The notes below the pieces were generated by a model. It was not told the origin of the DNA. It did no database searches and saw only the letters and a list, made by a program, of their open reading frames with translations. This document shows positions 11,437-23,900 of a DNA stretch of 64,000 nucleotides, one piece after another (position 1 is the stretch's first letter; every line of letters begins with the position of its first letter). Position numbers and translations under genes: made by a program. Source of the stretch: Dipteris shenzhenensis (lineage: Eukaryota > Polypodiophyta > Polypodiopsida > Gleicheniales); NCBI GenBank assembly GCA_047967505.1, contig CM106538.1. The stretch is one strand, 5' to 3'.

Positions 11437-12391
11437 TGTGGAGTTTACAAACAGCTCTGTTTCCAAAAACGTTTTTCAATCCGTGTGTTGGACCTAGTGA
11501 TTGAGACCACGGTTTCCAAAACCGTCTGTCCCATTGCGTTCCGAATGCCCAAAAACCCTTACCTATCAGTTCTTACGCGATTCGGTGGAGGATTTTCAGA
11601 GTTATAGATCTCTGTGTATTCAATTTTGTCTCTCTGTTATGCATTTTTCATTCTAAGGTTTTGAAACCTTATATTTATGCCAAATGGCAGTGGATAAATG
11701 TTGACTCCCATTTCTCACTCATCGGTTAGGATTTTGTAGTTCTGGCAGAAGATAGATATTTGCAGATTTTCTTGTTGAGTTTGATTATGCAATGGCGCCC
11801 ATGTTTTGAGGCATCTCAAGTTCTATTTTCAGTAGCGGTCATTATTGTAGGACTATGATTTCTTGAGCATACCTTATGCAGATCACTTTGGTTGTAGTTT
11901 GAGCAGTGTGCGCTCATTTGTGGTGTGCATTGGGTTGTAGTGGATGATTTATAGGCCATTTGGATGCATTGCGGTCCTTATTGGATGCATTGATAGGCCC
12001 AAATTGCCTTGTGGATGCTATTTTTATGGACGCTTTTCACATGCATGCTATTTTATGCTGAGGGACAGCTTTGACACATTGCAGGTGGTGCATTGATAGT
12101 GCTATGCTCTCTTGGATGAGATATTATCAATGCATATGCCAGTGGACGGTGTTTATGCTTGAGTCATTTGGCACTTATTGGCATTTTGGATTGCCATTGC
12201 AGTTGGCATTTTCTTTTGGGCCAAATTTGCTCACATGGATGCATAGTATATGCACATGAGTCAGATGCTTTGAGACATGAGTTTTGGTGATATTTCAATC
12301 TATTGTGGCATACACATTTGGGCGCACCTAGTATTTGGTGTGATTCTCTCTTGTAGGCACTAGCATTTGGGATTTTTGCTTCATTTGCATC
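11437..12391 (+). other. Untranslated leader of Copia A2
   Basis: Aligns base for base, with scattered differences, to about 537-1487 of A1, ending in the same ttctctcttgtaggcactag before gag. No 5' LTR or primer site was found upstream, so A2 is 5'-truncated or rearranged. Confidence 0.75.
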
Positions 12392-13650
12392 ATGGCATCC
12401 TCTTCCATGTCTGAAAAGGAGTTTTTTAGCATTAAAAAGTTTGATGGGACAAACTTTTCTTTGTGGAAAGAACAAATAAGGGATGTGGTTATTCAAAAGA
12501 AGCAGATTAAACCCTTGGCAGGGATTGAAGCTAAGCCTGCAAATATGTCTGAGGATGATTGGAATGAGTTGGATGCATTAGCAAAATCTACTATTAGACT
12601 TCATCTTGCAGAGGCAGTTTATTTCACAGTAGTAAATGAGCAAACTACGGAAGATTTGTGGAAGAAACTATGTGCCACTTATGAAAAGGAAACTACCTCT
12701 AATAATGTTTACCTCATGAAGAGGTTATTTGAGCTGCAAATGAAGGAAGGGGTCTCCATTGCTTCTCACTTGAATGAATTCAATATTATTTTCAGCCAGC
12801 TTCAGGCTCAGAAGATGAATTTTGATGCGGAGACTAAGGCAATATTTCTCTTATGTTCATTGCCATCCTCATGGGATACCTTTCGTATAGCTGTCAGTAA
12901 CTCTGCACTTGGTGGAGTACTCAAATTTGATGATGTTGTGGGTAGCTTGTTAGCCAAGGAGATTAGACGGAAGTCTATGGATGGCAACAAGCAGGATGCA
13001 GCCTTAAATGTGCAAAGGGGCAAATCACAGTTCAAGGGAAAGTCCGAAGAAAGAGGGGGAAGTCTCGTAGCAAATCCAGGGCACGGAACATTGAGTGTTA
13101 CCACTGTGGCAAGAAGGACCATATGAAAAAGGATTGCTACAAGCTGAAAAGAGAGCAAAAGGATAAGAAAAAGAATGCAAATTGGGGTGCAAATCAAAAG
13201 GAAGAGAGTCCAAGGGAGGACAAAGGAAAAGTGAAGATCGAGGAGATCAATGCAGTCACACATGATAGTGACAATGATGTTCTCTTCATGTCTAGTTTAT
13301 TTGCAGAGTTGCTTACCACTTTAGATGATGCATATTCCTAGGATTGGATTTTGGATTCTGGTGCTTCATTCCATGTTACTCCCCATAGGGAATGGTTCTC
13401 CACTTATGACAGTGGAAAGACAGGTTGTGTGCATCTTGGAAATGACTATGCATGTGACATAGTGGGAGTAGGTGACATAAAGTTTTCTTTTACAAATGGG
13501 TCTGCATTTATTTTGAAACATGTGCCTAAGTTGACCAAGAGTCTTATTTCAATGGGTCTGCTGGTTTTCACACCACTTTTGGCTTTCAGAGTTGGAAAAT
13601 TCAGAAGGGCTCTATGCTTTTGGCCAGGGGTGCCAAGTATGGGACTTTGT
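12392..13650 (+). pseudogene. Copia A2 gag-protease
   Basis: ATG 12,392 (MASSSMSEKEFFSIKK). Gag domain, then a frameshift near 13,060 (RGGSLVANPG against SRSKSRARNIEC). The zinc knuckle is CYHCGKKDHMKKDC (about 13,096-13,137). A TAG at 13,339 stands where tryptophan precedes DWILDSGASFHVTP, the protease active site (about 13,351-13,390). Pre-integrase follows with a deletion/frameshift at about 13,565. The protease motif resembles the Tork/Tnt1-like branch of Copia. That branch call is from memory. Confidence 0.85.
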
Positions 13651-15290
13651 ATCCCTTACATGTATCAGGGGTATTTGATCATGTTGTTGCAATAACCGAG
13701 CAGCCAAGCACTTCTTTGTGGCATTGCAGGTTGGGGCACATGAGCCAGAATGGAATGAAACTCTTATGCCATTTGGGTTATGTACCGCATTTGAGTTTCT
13801 CTAATTTTGAACTTTGTAAGCACTGTCTCTACGGGAAGCAGACTAAATCAGCCCATAAAAGAAGGGGAAAGAAAGAGTTTGAAAAGCTTGATTTGGTGCA
13901 TTCAGACGTATGTGGTCCCATGCCTACATGGTCATTAGGCGGGGCTGAATACTATGTGACATTCATTGATGATGCAACTAGGAAAGTGTGGGCTTATGCT
14001 ATAGCTCAGAAGAGTGATGTGTTCCAAGTGTTTCAGAAATGGCTGGCCTTGGTTGAGAATCAGTCAGGTAGAACGCTTAAATGCCTACAGACTGACAATG
14101 GTGGAGAGTATCTCTCTCATGACTTTCAGCATTTCTGTGATACACGTGGGATTAAGAGGGAGCTCACATCCCCTCATACTCTAGAGCAAAATCCAGTTGC
14201 AAAAAAGATGAACCGTACTATTCAAGAAAGGTTGCAATGCATGCTTTCCAATGCAAGTCTTTCTGGTGGTTTTTGGGCTGAGGCAATGAAGACTACGGTG
14301 CATGTGATCAATAGATCACCTAGTAAGAGTTTGGATGGTGGTATTCCTGAAGAGGCATGGAGTGGCAAGAAGCCCTCTTACTCTCATTTGCATATATTTA
14401 GGTGTGAGGCATATGCACATGTGCCAAAAGAGCTTCAAAAGAAGCTAGATCCTAAGTCTAGGAAATGCATCTTTCTAGGTTATGGTGAAAGTGGAGAGAT
14501 GGGTTATCATCTCTGGGATCTAGAAGCAAAGAAAATCATATGCAGCCATGATGTAGTCTTCAATGAGAAGAAGATGCATAAGGCACCCATGAGGGATGTG
14601 GAAATGAGGAGAATCACTTTCCAGGATGTGAATCCACCTACATATGTTGATAGACAGCAAGCTCTCCATGCACCAAATGTGCAAGAAATGGTACCACCAA
14701 GTACTCCCACAGGTATACAATCAAGGGTAGATGATGGATCATCTATTGGTGGAAATGATGAGCCAAATGTGGCTGATATGTAGGTGGGACAGCAAGCTGA
14801 AATGCCCTTGAGAAGATCATCTAGAGTGTTTAGACCACCTGATAGGTTTGTTCTAGGGGTAGACTATGTGATGCTTACTGATTGTGGGGAGACTTCTTGC
14901 TATAGAGAGGCTATGATGTGCGAGGATCAACGCAAGTGGGAGTATGCTATGCAATCAGAGATGAGTTCACTTATGAAGAATAAGACTTGGGACTTGGTTT
15001 CTTTGCCACATGGAAAGAAAGCATTGCCATGTAAATGGGTCTACAAAATGAAGGTCACAGGTGATGATATGCCTAGGTACAAGGCCCGTTTGGTCGCTAA
15101 AGGGTTCAAACAGGAGAAGGGTGTGGACTTTGATGAGATATTCTCTCCGGTTGTGAAGATGACCACACTTACATGCATGCTTGGACTAGTGGCATCAGAG
15201 GATATGGAGCTTATGCAAATGGATGTCAAGACAGCTTTCTTGCATGGGGATTTGCATGAGGAAATTTACATGGTGCAGCCGGAAGGCTTT
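13614..15290 (+). pseudogene. Copia A2 integrase and RT start, duplication unit 1
   Basis: The pre-integrase HHCC region (LWHCRLGHMSQNGM, CKHCLYGK) leads to the rve core: VHSDVCGP, QTDNGGEY, and a region where NGVAER is expected but LEQNPVAKKMNR is found, so the catalytic Glu is Lys. Then come the family C-terminal motifs and RT blocks WEYAMQSEM, CKWVYKMK, YKARLVAKGFKQ, QMDVKTAFLHGDL. A TAG at 14,781 splits the frame. At about 15,290 the sequence jumps back to the CKHCLYGK segment, starting the second unit. Confidence 0.85.
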
Positions 15291-16762
15291 GAAGTTTCTC
15301 TGATTTCGAATTTTGTGAGCACTATCTCTATGGGAAGCAGACTAAATCAGCCCATAAAAGAAGGGGAAAGAAAGAGTTTGAAAAGCTTGACTTGGTGCAT
15401 TCAGACATATGTGGTCCCATGCCTACATGGTCATTAGGCGGGGCTGAATACTATGTGACATTCATTGATGATGGAACTAGGAAAGTGTGGGCTTATGCTA
15501 TAGCTCGGAAGAGTGATGTGTTCTAGGTATTTCAGGATTGGCCGGCCTTGAGAATCAATCAGGTAGAATGCTTAAATGCCTATGGACTGACAATGGTGGA
15601 GAGAATCTCTCTCATGACTTTCAGCATTTTTGTGATAGAGATGGGATTAAGAGGGAGCTCACATCCCCTCATACTCCAAAGCAAAATCTAGTTGCAGAAA
15701 AGATGAACTGTACCATTCAAGAAAGGTTGCAATGCATGCTTTCTAGTGCAAGTCTTTCTGGTGGTTTTTGGGCTGAGGCAATGAAGACTATAGTGCATGT
15801 GATCAATAGATCACCTAGTAAGAGTTTGCATGGTGGTATTCCTGAAAAGGCATGGAGTGGCAAGAAGCCCTCTTACTCTCATTTGCATATATTTGGGTGT
15901 GAGGCATATGCACATGTGCCAAGAGAGCTTCGAAAGAAGCTAGATCCTAAGTCTAGGAAATGCATCTTTCTCGGTTATGGTGAAAGTCGAGAGATGGGCT
16001 ATTGTCTCTGGGATCCAGAAGCAAAGAAGATCATACATAGCCATGATGTAGCCTTCAATGAGAAGAAGATGCTTAAGGCACCCATGAGGGATGTGGAAAT
16101 GAGGAGAATCACTTTCTAGGATGTGATTCCACCTACATATGTTGATAGACAACAAGCTCTCCATGCACCAAATGTGCAAGAAATGGTACCACCAAGTACT
16201 CCCACAGGTATACAATCAAGGGTAGATGATGGATCATCTATTGGTGGAAATGATGAGCCAAATGTGGCTTATATGCAAGTGGGACAACAAGCTGAAATGC
16301 CCTTGAGAAGATCATCTAGAGTGTCTAGACTGCCTGATAGGTTTGTTCTAGGGCTAGACTATGTGATGCTTACTGATTGCGGGGAGCCTTCTTGCTACAG
16401 AGAGGCTATGATGTGCGAGGATCAACGCAAGTGGGAGTATGCTATGCAATCAGAGATGAGTTCATTTATGAAGAGTAAGACTTGGGAATTGGTTTCTTTG
16501 CCACATGGAAAGAAAGCATTGCCATGTAAATGGGTCTACAAGATGAAGGTCATAGGTGATGATGTGCCTAGGTACAAGGCCCGTTTGGTCGCTAAAGGGT
16601 TCAAGCAAGAGAAGGGTGTGGACTTTGATGAGATATTCTCTCTGGTTGTGAAGATGACCACTTAGATGCATGCTTGGCCTAGTGGCAGCAGAGGATATGG
16701 AGCTTATGTACAAGACAACTTTCTTGCATGCTGATCTGCATGAGGAAATTTACATGCTGCAG
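15291..16762 (+). pseudogene. Copia A2 integrase and RT start, duplication unit 2
   Basis: Repeats 13,793-15,290 in direct orientation at an offset of about 1,499 bp, from pre-integrase to RT EEIYMLQ. Each unit has its own stops: here TAGs near 15,526 and 16,119 sit where unit 1 has glutamine codons. There is also a frameshift near 15,540 and another near 16,664. The catalytic Glu region reads LVAEKMNC, so Glu is kept here while unit 1 has Lys. Interrupted at 16,763 by solo LTR H1, after which the RT continues at 17,860. Confidence 0.85.
16758..16762. repeat. Target-site duplication of solo LTR H1 (left)
   Basis: tgcag is repeated at 17,855-17,859. Removing 16,763-17,859 restores the RT reading ctgcag-ccagaaggc found uninterrupted at 15,274-15,290. 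Confidence 0.9.
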
Positions 16763-17854
16763 TGTTGACTCTGTGCCAACATGAACTTATGAAGAAAGAG
16801 AAGGTGTTACAACTTTGTGTTACAACTTCTAGACACAACTTTATGTTACGACTTTGTGTAACAACTTTGTGTTGCAAGTTTGTGTTACAAGTTTATGTTA
16901 CGACTTTGTGTAACAACTTTGTGTAACAACTTTGTGTTACATCTTCTACATGAAGAGAGAGAATGTGTTACGACTTTGTGACACAACTTTGTGATACGAC
17001 TTTGTGTTACATGCAGAGAGGGAAGCTCTCCAACTTGTATAAATACCCCATAATGGAATGAAGCCCACACTCTTGGGGCATTGTGTTGAGTCTACATTGG
17101 TATTCCAAGCATTTGTCTCAAGTGTCCATGCTTCCTTGCACTGCACGTCCAAAAGCATGTCCTAACCTTGCAACCCTTCTCCCCTCTCCTCCAACCCTGC
17201 AACCCATCCTCTCCCTCTCCTCCTCCCTCCTCCCTCCTCCTCCTCCCTCCTCCTCCTCCTCCTCCTCCTCCTCCTCCTCCTCCTCCCTCCTCCTTCTCCT
17301 CTCTCCTCCCTCTCCCTCCTCCTCTTCCCTCCTCCTCCTTCCTCCTCTCTCTCTTACTTCACCCATGCTCTTACACCTTCTTCCTCTCCCACTCCTATGC
17401 TTTCCTAAACCCTTAACTCAATGATCTACGAGGGAGACGAGTTCTCCACCATGTACTTTACTCTGAACCTTGGATCCTCCTCCTAACCCTGAACTCCTTC
17501 TATACCTTGGAACCTCCTTCTGAACCCTGGAACTCTTTCTAACCCTGAACTCTTTCTAAACCCTGGAACCTCCTTCTGAACCCTTAAACTCCTCCTAAAC
17601 CCTACAACCCCCAATGGAGGCGGAAGCCTTCATTACCCCAACAACAATGGTTTACGTGCCTTTTACACATGCTTGCATTATGTTTACTCACCACACTTAA
17701 GCCTACGTCTCTCACCGGAACACGACTCGAGGTCCTAAGCTACACATATACTACAACGACAATCCCAATATATCTGTAGGTGACAAAAAGCCTCGGAACA
17801 CTGCAACATAGTGAACCCAGCTCTTCCTACGGAAGCAGTAGGAAAGAGCCAACA
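16763..17854 (+). mobile_element. Solo LTR H1 (1,092 bp)
   Basis: Starts TGTTGACTCTG, ends GAGCCAACA, and is flanked by tgcag on both sides. It has no internal domain, so it is a solo LTR left by recombination. The U3 part (about 16,800-17,015) is built of 13-bp units near ttacaactttgtg. A TATA box follows at 17,038-17,045, then a CTC-rich tract (about 17,175-17,370). The relative at 55,161-56,341 (H2) shares the layout and the downstream half. Confidence 0.9.
17038..17045 (+). promoter_or_regulatory. TATA box of LTR H1
   Basis: cttg-TATAAATA-cccc, conserved at 55,525-55,532 in H2. It lies between the U3 minisatellite and the conserved presumed transcribed part. Confidence 0.75.
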
Positions 17855-18690
17855 TGCAGCCAGAAGGCTTTGAAGAAAAGGGCAAAGAGCATTTAGTTTG
17901 CAAGCTGAAGAAGAGTCTCTATGGTCTTAAGCAAGTTCCTAGAGAATGGTATCAGAAGTTTGATGCTTTCATTCGGTCCTAGGGTTTTAGGAGTGAAATT
18001 GATCACTGCCTCTACACTAAAAGGGCTAAGGATAATAGCTTGATACTCCTGGAACTATATGTGGGTGATATGCTATTGGCTAGCAAGAATACTTATGAGC
18101 TAGATGCATTAAAGGCCAAGTTGCATGAGGCCTTTGATATGAGGGACTTGCAGGTAATATTCTTGGTATGCGCATCACGCGTGATCGGAGTAGGAACTCC
18201 TTTGGCTTTCATAGAAGGAGTATGTTACAAAAGTATTGCAGTGTTTCAATATGGAGGGGGGGAAGGAAGTGAGTACTCCATTGCCTCTATATGTGAAATT
18301 GAGTCATACAGATAGTCCCAAATCAGATGAGGAGAGGGCCATGATGGCCAAGGTTCCTTATGCATCAGTGGTTGGGAGTCTTATGTATGCTATGATAGCT
18401 ACTAGAGTAGACATTGCATTTGCAGTGGGAGTTGTTAGTCGGTATATGGCAAATCTAGAAAAGAGGCATTGGGAGGCAGTTAAGTGCATCATGAGGTACA
18501 TGAAGGGTACCAAGGAGATGTGCATCTGCTTTGGTAGAGGAGACATGCGTTTACTTGGGTACACAGATTCAGACTATGCAAGAAGGCATGTGGATAGTAG
18601 GAGATCCACTTCTGGTTATGTGTTCACCTTTGCAGGTGGTGCAATGTCGTGAATGTCTCATGCACAAAAGTGCATTGCTTTGTCTACCAT
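17855..18690 (+). pseudogene. Copia A2 reverse transcriptase-RNase H, 3' part
   Basis: Continuation after solo LTR H1: QPEGFEEKGKEHLVCKLKKS, LYGLKQVPREW, then the catalytic loop at 18,058-18,069, which reads YVGD instead of YVDD and so loses one metal-binding Asp. TAG near 17,980 and frameshifts at about 18,155 and 18,240 follow. PYASVVGSLMYAMIATRVDIA and the RNase H motif YTDSDYARR-DSRRSTSGYVF are clear. The Copia sequence ends within CIALST at about 18,690, where a minus-strand Gypsy gag begins. No 3' LTR of A2 remains. Confidence 0.85.
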
Positions 18691-19562
18691 ACCTTCGGAG
18701 TGGCTTGGTGTCATGTCTCCCTCTTGCTTGGCTGCTTCGTTCTCAATCATATGCACCTTTGTCATTGGAGTTTTCTTTCTTTTTGGACATTCAATTGCTA
18801 TATGTCCCACGTTGTTGCACTTGAAACACCTTATTTCTTTCTTTGGAAAATTTCCACCGTTCCGCTTCAAAGAAGAGTCTGTCTTTTGTGGAACAAAACC
18901 AAATTTAGATTTAAATAAGGGCTTTTTATCAAACCTCCTCTTATTATGGAAAGGTACAGGCCATTCCAAGTCTTTCCCTTCTTTTGGGATTCCATTCTTC
19001 CTCTCACAATTCATTGCAAGAGAAATCACAAAGTTTAGTGAACGAGGATGAAACATGTTAATCTTGGCTCTTAATTTAGATTTTAGACCTGCCACATACT
19101 TTCTTCATTGATCTCGCTCACTCACTTTCTCTAAGGATTTTAACTGGATCAACATTTGCCAAAACCTATCAATGTAAGTGGAGATCGTTTCTTTATCGAA
19201 TTGCCTGAAAGTATCCCACTCTTGTCTGGCTTTTTTTTGAAGTGTGAGGGAAGGAAATTTCTCTTAATAAGCTTTTGAAAAGACCTCCAAGATTTTGGTT
19301 GCCTTTTACTATGCTTAGTAATGTTCCACCAGAGTGCAGCACGCTCAACTAGCTGATTTGTAGCACATTTAATTTTATCTTTTTCAGAGAATTTCTCCCC
19401 TAAAATGTAATCATCTAGCTGACTAATCCAAGACAAGACAGTGTCAGTGGTAGGTAATTGTTTGCTTGGGTGTAGCCATTTTTGGTGAGGTTCAGGGACA
19501 ATTCTGTAAATAGATATCTTGCCTGACCCATAACTTATGCATTGCTCAACGGAATTCGGCAA
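18691..19562 (-). pseudogene. Gypsy-type gag fragment D1
   Basis: Reading the minus strand from 19,562: a retrotransposon gag domain (TTDTVLSWISQLDDYI, ATNQLVERAALWW, WRSFQKLIKRNF), a frameshift near 19,220, RKYVAGLKSKLRAKI, and a zinc knuckle CFKCNNVGHIAIEC at about 18,810-18,851. It stops at about 18,691 where it is fused to the Copia A2 RNase H, with no protease or pol. Known role of the family: capsid and RNA binding. The 5' neighbour of this gag is shared, inverted, with 43,853-44,340. Confidence 0.75.
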
Positions 19563-20030
19563 ACTTTGTCTTCAAGTTGTAGTACACATTCCAAGCTTGA
19601 ACATGAGAGAAAAAAATTATAGAATAATGATTTGGAATGAGATCTCATTAAAGCATTACAAGTGCTATGTTGCATGTGAAGCATGCATCCTGAAGACTAT
19701 AAGATATAGCAATTTATTAAAAAACATCAAAATTTTGTTCTATACATACATGCAACCAAGTAATCATTCAAAAGTACACTATGTGAGCTTCTCCCTCAAC
19801 CCAAGGACACACCTAAATGAGATAATTATGCATGGGTTAATGGGCCTCAATTGTTGTGCTAAAGTGATGCATACCCATTTCAGGGCACGCTCCATAACTT
19901 TTTTTTTATTTGTTGAAAACCAAAACGGATTGAAAATTTGGAATCCAAACTATTGGGACTAGTGCATGGTGGTCTTAAAACATTGATAGTTGTTGGTATT
20001 GGTATCTATATTTACCCTAAAATGGAAGAA
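19563..20030 (-). repeat. Upstream region of element D1
   Basis: The stretch from about 19,445 to 20,022 matches the reverse complement of about 43,855-44,340 at high similarity, allowing for a 94-bp block (about 19,733-19,827) present only here. It is the 5' leader of the D family gag. Confidence 0.7.
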
Positions 20031-20929
20031 GTTGGAAAAGTGCAATTTGTGCATGTGCAATGATATTTTAATAAATCCAATACTATTTACAATTTTGAAT
20101 TGTTTCTTTTTCCATGCACTTGCTTGCTATATGTCTCATAAGCATGCCAAAGGTCATTGCATTTAATAATACATAGCATCAAACCCGATAGCATGCCCTT
20201 TGGCCTATTTGTGTTTTGAAGCATTTTAGGCCACATTGCACTTGCTTGGGATATCCAATATCCAATTCTGCTGACATGTATCGCTGGAGGGGGGAAAACG
20301 TGCGGCTGAAATTTTGCTACTCTACTCTCCCAAATTTTGAATTTTCACACCTCCCGCCCATCAAATCTTGGAAGATTAAGTACCCGCAACGTGTCCCCAC
20401 CCTACAAATGCCCTACAACCCATACGCAATGAGTACGCAACTGGACGTGACCTTGCGCACACTTTGGTTTACCATTGTCTTCTTTCAAGTAAGTTGTCTT
20501 CTATTCTTTGGTTGCCTCACTAGCTAGCTTCTATGGGTGTATTCTAGACTAAATTGGGGCCATGGCATCAATGGAAACATGCAACTCACCATGGCTTGCA
20601 AGAGAAGTAGACAGAGGCTATGAGATAGGAAAGCCAAAAAGCTAGGTCAAGGCATAAGGAATAGAGTGTGGGTCAAGGAAAGCGATGGCATGGTATAGAA
20701 TCGGCAATGAAAAACACTTTTGCAACATCTACGAAGGGAGAAACAATGAGAAGAAAGAAGACTCCTTGCAGAGAGTAGCAGCAAGAAGTGGTTGCAGATG
20801 CACACATTCGATCATTGCCATCGGAGCGAGGAACACGAGCTGTGGTGTCATGATTGGTGAGAGCATTCGAGGCAGCAACATCAGGCCATTCAGGTGATTA
20901 CCAGTCTTGAGTCTTCACAAGATTTAGCT
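20031..20929. other. Unassigned spacer
   Basis: No domain recognised. A GC-richer, promoter-like stretch at about 20,290-20,470 is followed by gtaagttg at about 20,490, resembling a 5' splice site, so it may be the 5' end of the decayed gene downstream. I cannot show this. Confidence 0.3.
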
Positions 20930-23900
20930 TGCACCCTAAAGTTCGTAGAGTAGCAACCCTACCAACATCTCAGGAGATGCATGCCCAAGAGGTGATGCTC
21001 TCTAACATGAGAAATGGCCTACATAAACTGAAAGGGGTGCACAACTTACATCAACTAGCTATGAAGAGGGTGACATTAGCTATGTTGGTGTCCCATGAAA
21101 CAAAGGGGAAACAGCTTGGGCATACAACATTGAAGATGTTGTCCATCAGAAGGACCAACGTGGCTCCAACGATTGAATGTAGAGAAGAAGCAATGCACGA
21201 TCATCCCAATCCAAGAAGTCTGTGGGCTTCAACAAAATGCAAGAAAAGGAGAGACAACCTAAGTGCAGAAGTCATTACTTCAGTAACAACATTTTGGCAT
21301 GAAAATACGAGAGTTTCTCCAAATAGAAAGAACGTTTGTAAGAAATGGACAAGATGCAACGTGTTTGAGGAGCACATCATACACATGCTAGATACAACGC
21401 AGGTCAATGGTCCCTAAACCAGCTCGGTGGTTTTTTGTGATTGAGCTTTGGGATAGTTTACTTGTTTCATTTCTTAAACTAGGCTTGGACTAAATGTGAT
21501 TGTCCTAAACCAGCCTGGTCATTGGAACATCATGCAACCGTAGGTTGGTTGAGCTCAATTGCTAGTTATGTGATTGTCTTGAACTAGCATGGTTGAATAG
21601 ACATTAGTTGTTGTCCAGCCTAGTGGCATGGTTGAGCACAAATTAACAGTAATATATTTCATAATATATTGCTATTTTACTAAACCAGACCGATGGTTGC
21701 AACATCATGCAATCGTGGCTGCTTCAGCTCAATCACCAGTTATGTGATTGTCCTGAACTACTGAACCAGCGTGGTTGAACAAACATTAGTTATTGACCAG
21801 CCCGATGGTTGAAATTATTGTGTTTCTTAGTACTTAAATTCGTTAAATTTAATTTCTTGCTATTTGGGTCATATACCACTATTAAATTTTGAAGGTCAAA
21901 AATGAAAAGCAATATTTTGTTATTTTCTAATGGTGAAATTCAGAAATGAAAAGCAATATACTTGTTATTGTCTAATATGTGAAGTTGAGACCGTCAGGCT
22001 AAACCATCCCAGTGGTTGAAATTGTGACAGTGTCCTAAATGATCCTGGTGGTTGACTATCCTAAACATGTCCTAAACCAGCCCGTGATTGAAATTGTGAA
22101 TGTCCTAAACCAACGTGGTGGCTGCAAATTGTTTTGCTTCATTATATACTTTAATTAGACTATGTTTTGTATTCTTTTAGTAGTAGCAAAAAGGGAGCTC
22201 ATTGTTCTATTGTTCCCACATGTTGGGTCAGTAGGCAGAGTTGTATCTCAAGTTTATGGATAAAAACTAGGACATTTCAATTAGGCAAAGGAGCTTTGAG
22301 CATTGTAAGCCATGGTACATCAGGAAACTCAAAGATAGGAATTATAATTGTTGTTGCAAAACACACATAGACTTTGACCTGGCCGTGGCAAGCTATGAAT
22401 GACTCTTGAGATCTGGTCGTGTTGGAGCATTGCTCCATGGGGATTGATGCCCATGCCTCCCCAATGAATGTGCAGTCTGTAGGCCACTTGGATCATCCTC
22501 ATCATGTGTTGCAAGGGAGGGCAGGTTTTATAGCCTAAGGTCTCTAAGGGAGCCAGTGGTTTGTCCAAAGGGAGACCATGAGTGGCACATGATTGAATGC
22601 ATTTGTGGCACATGCAAGCATTGCAATTTGAAGCTAAAGAATAAGACATTCAATGTCTTTCCAAATGAAATGAGGGAAGACAACCATGTTGCTCTAAAAT
22701 GGAGGAGATTTGAAAAATGTCAATGTTGAAGGATCCAATAAAAAGAGATGGCTACTGTCATATAAGAGCACCCCAGCCAAGGGAGCTTGTAGGTCATGTG
22801 GTTCAATCCATCCCAAAATATGTGCTTCAGAATTTCACAGCTAGATGGCAGGATAAGCAGTTCAGGACGTGCCTTGCCAATTTTCCCCATGACACTATTG
22901 TATCTGTCATAGATTTTGCAAAAAAATTATTCTTTTCAAGAGCAAGATGAGATACAAAGTGCTCATGGGTACAACAAGCAAATAACAATTCTTGTACATA
23001 TCACATACAATCATTTGCTTTGTTCTTCAATGCCTGATGCCAATTTGCTTGCTAACTCATAGGATTCCAGGTTAGTGCAATGCAAGTACCATTTCTACAT
23101 TTCAGAGGATAGGGAACATGACACCCTATTTGTGCAGCATGCTTTTCTACTACATTGGGAATGGCTAGAAAAAAAAAATCCCCATGCACAAAATATAAAA
23201 CAACATTGGGTGTGGTCAGATGGTGCTGCCTCTCAATTTAAATTACCACATGGATTCTAGTTCGTCTCAAGGATCAAATCCCTGACCGCAGCAGTCTAGA
23301 CATGCTGTGGAATTTCTTTGGGTCTAGCCATGGCAAGGGTGAACATGATGGATGCGGTGCTGTTATTAAGAAAGCTCTGTTTAAACGCTCTGTTTAAACA
23401 CCAATTAGCATGCCCTCAAGAAAAACTCAATGATGCCCATGATGATGTAACATGCCACCCTCTCCAGAGGCATGCATTCAACATGTAGTAAACGAAGCCT
23501 GAAGAATACTATAGTACGCAGAGTGTTCCATGAAGTGAAAGTGGATGAAGTGCAAAGGAGAAGATGACACAGTTGCAAGAAAATTAAAGGAGTTTGTGGT
23601 CTGCACAGCATATGGGGATTTTTAAACCACCAACTGATTAAAACGAGAAAAATTTCTTGTTTCTGCAATGCGTACATCATAGATCATGACGATTGTGAGA
23701 ACATTGCAACTGTGAAGACATGGAAGGGAGTTCAATTTTTCCCTCTACGTTTAGATGGAGTGACAAACAATGGAGAGACAAATGACTCGCCATAGTTTGG
23801 GGAGAGTTTCGATAACCTCATTGACTATCTGGAAGAGGGGGATAACTTTGCACTTGTCATAGATTCTGGGGAGAACGAGGAAGATGACCCATACTTTCTG

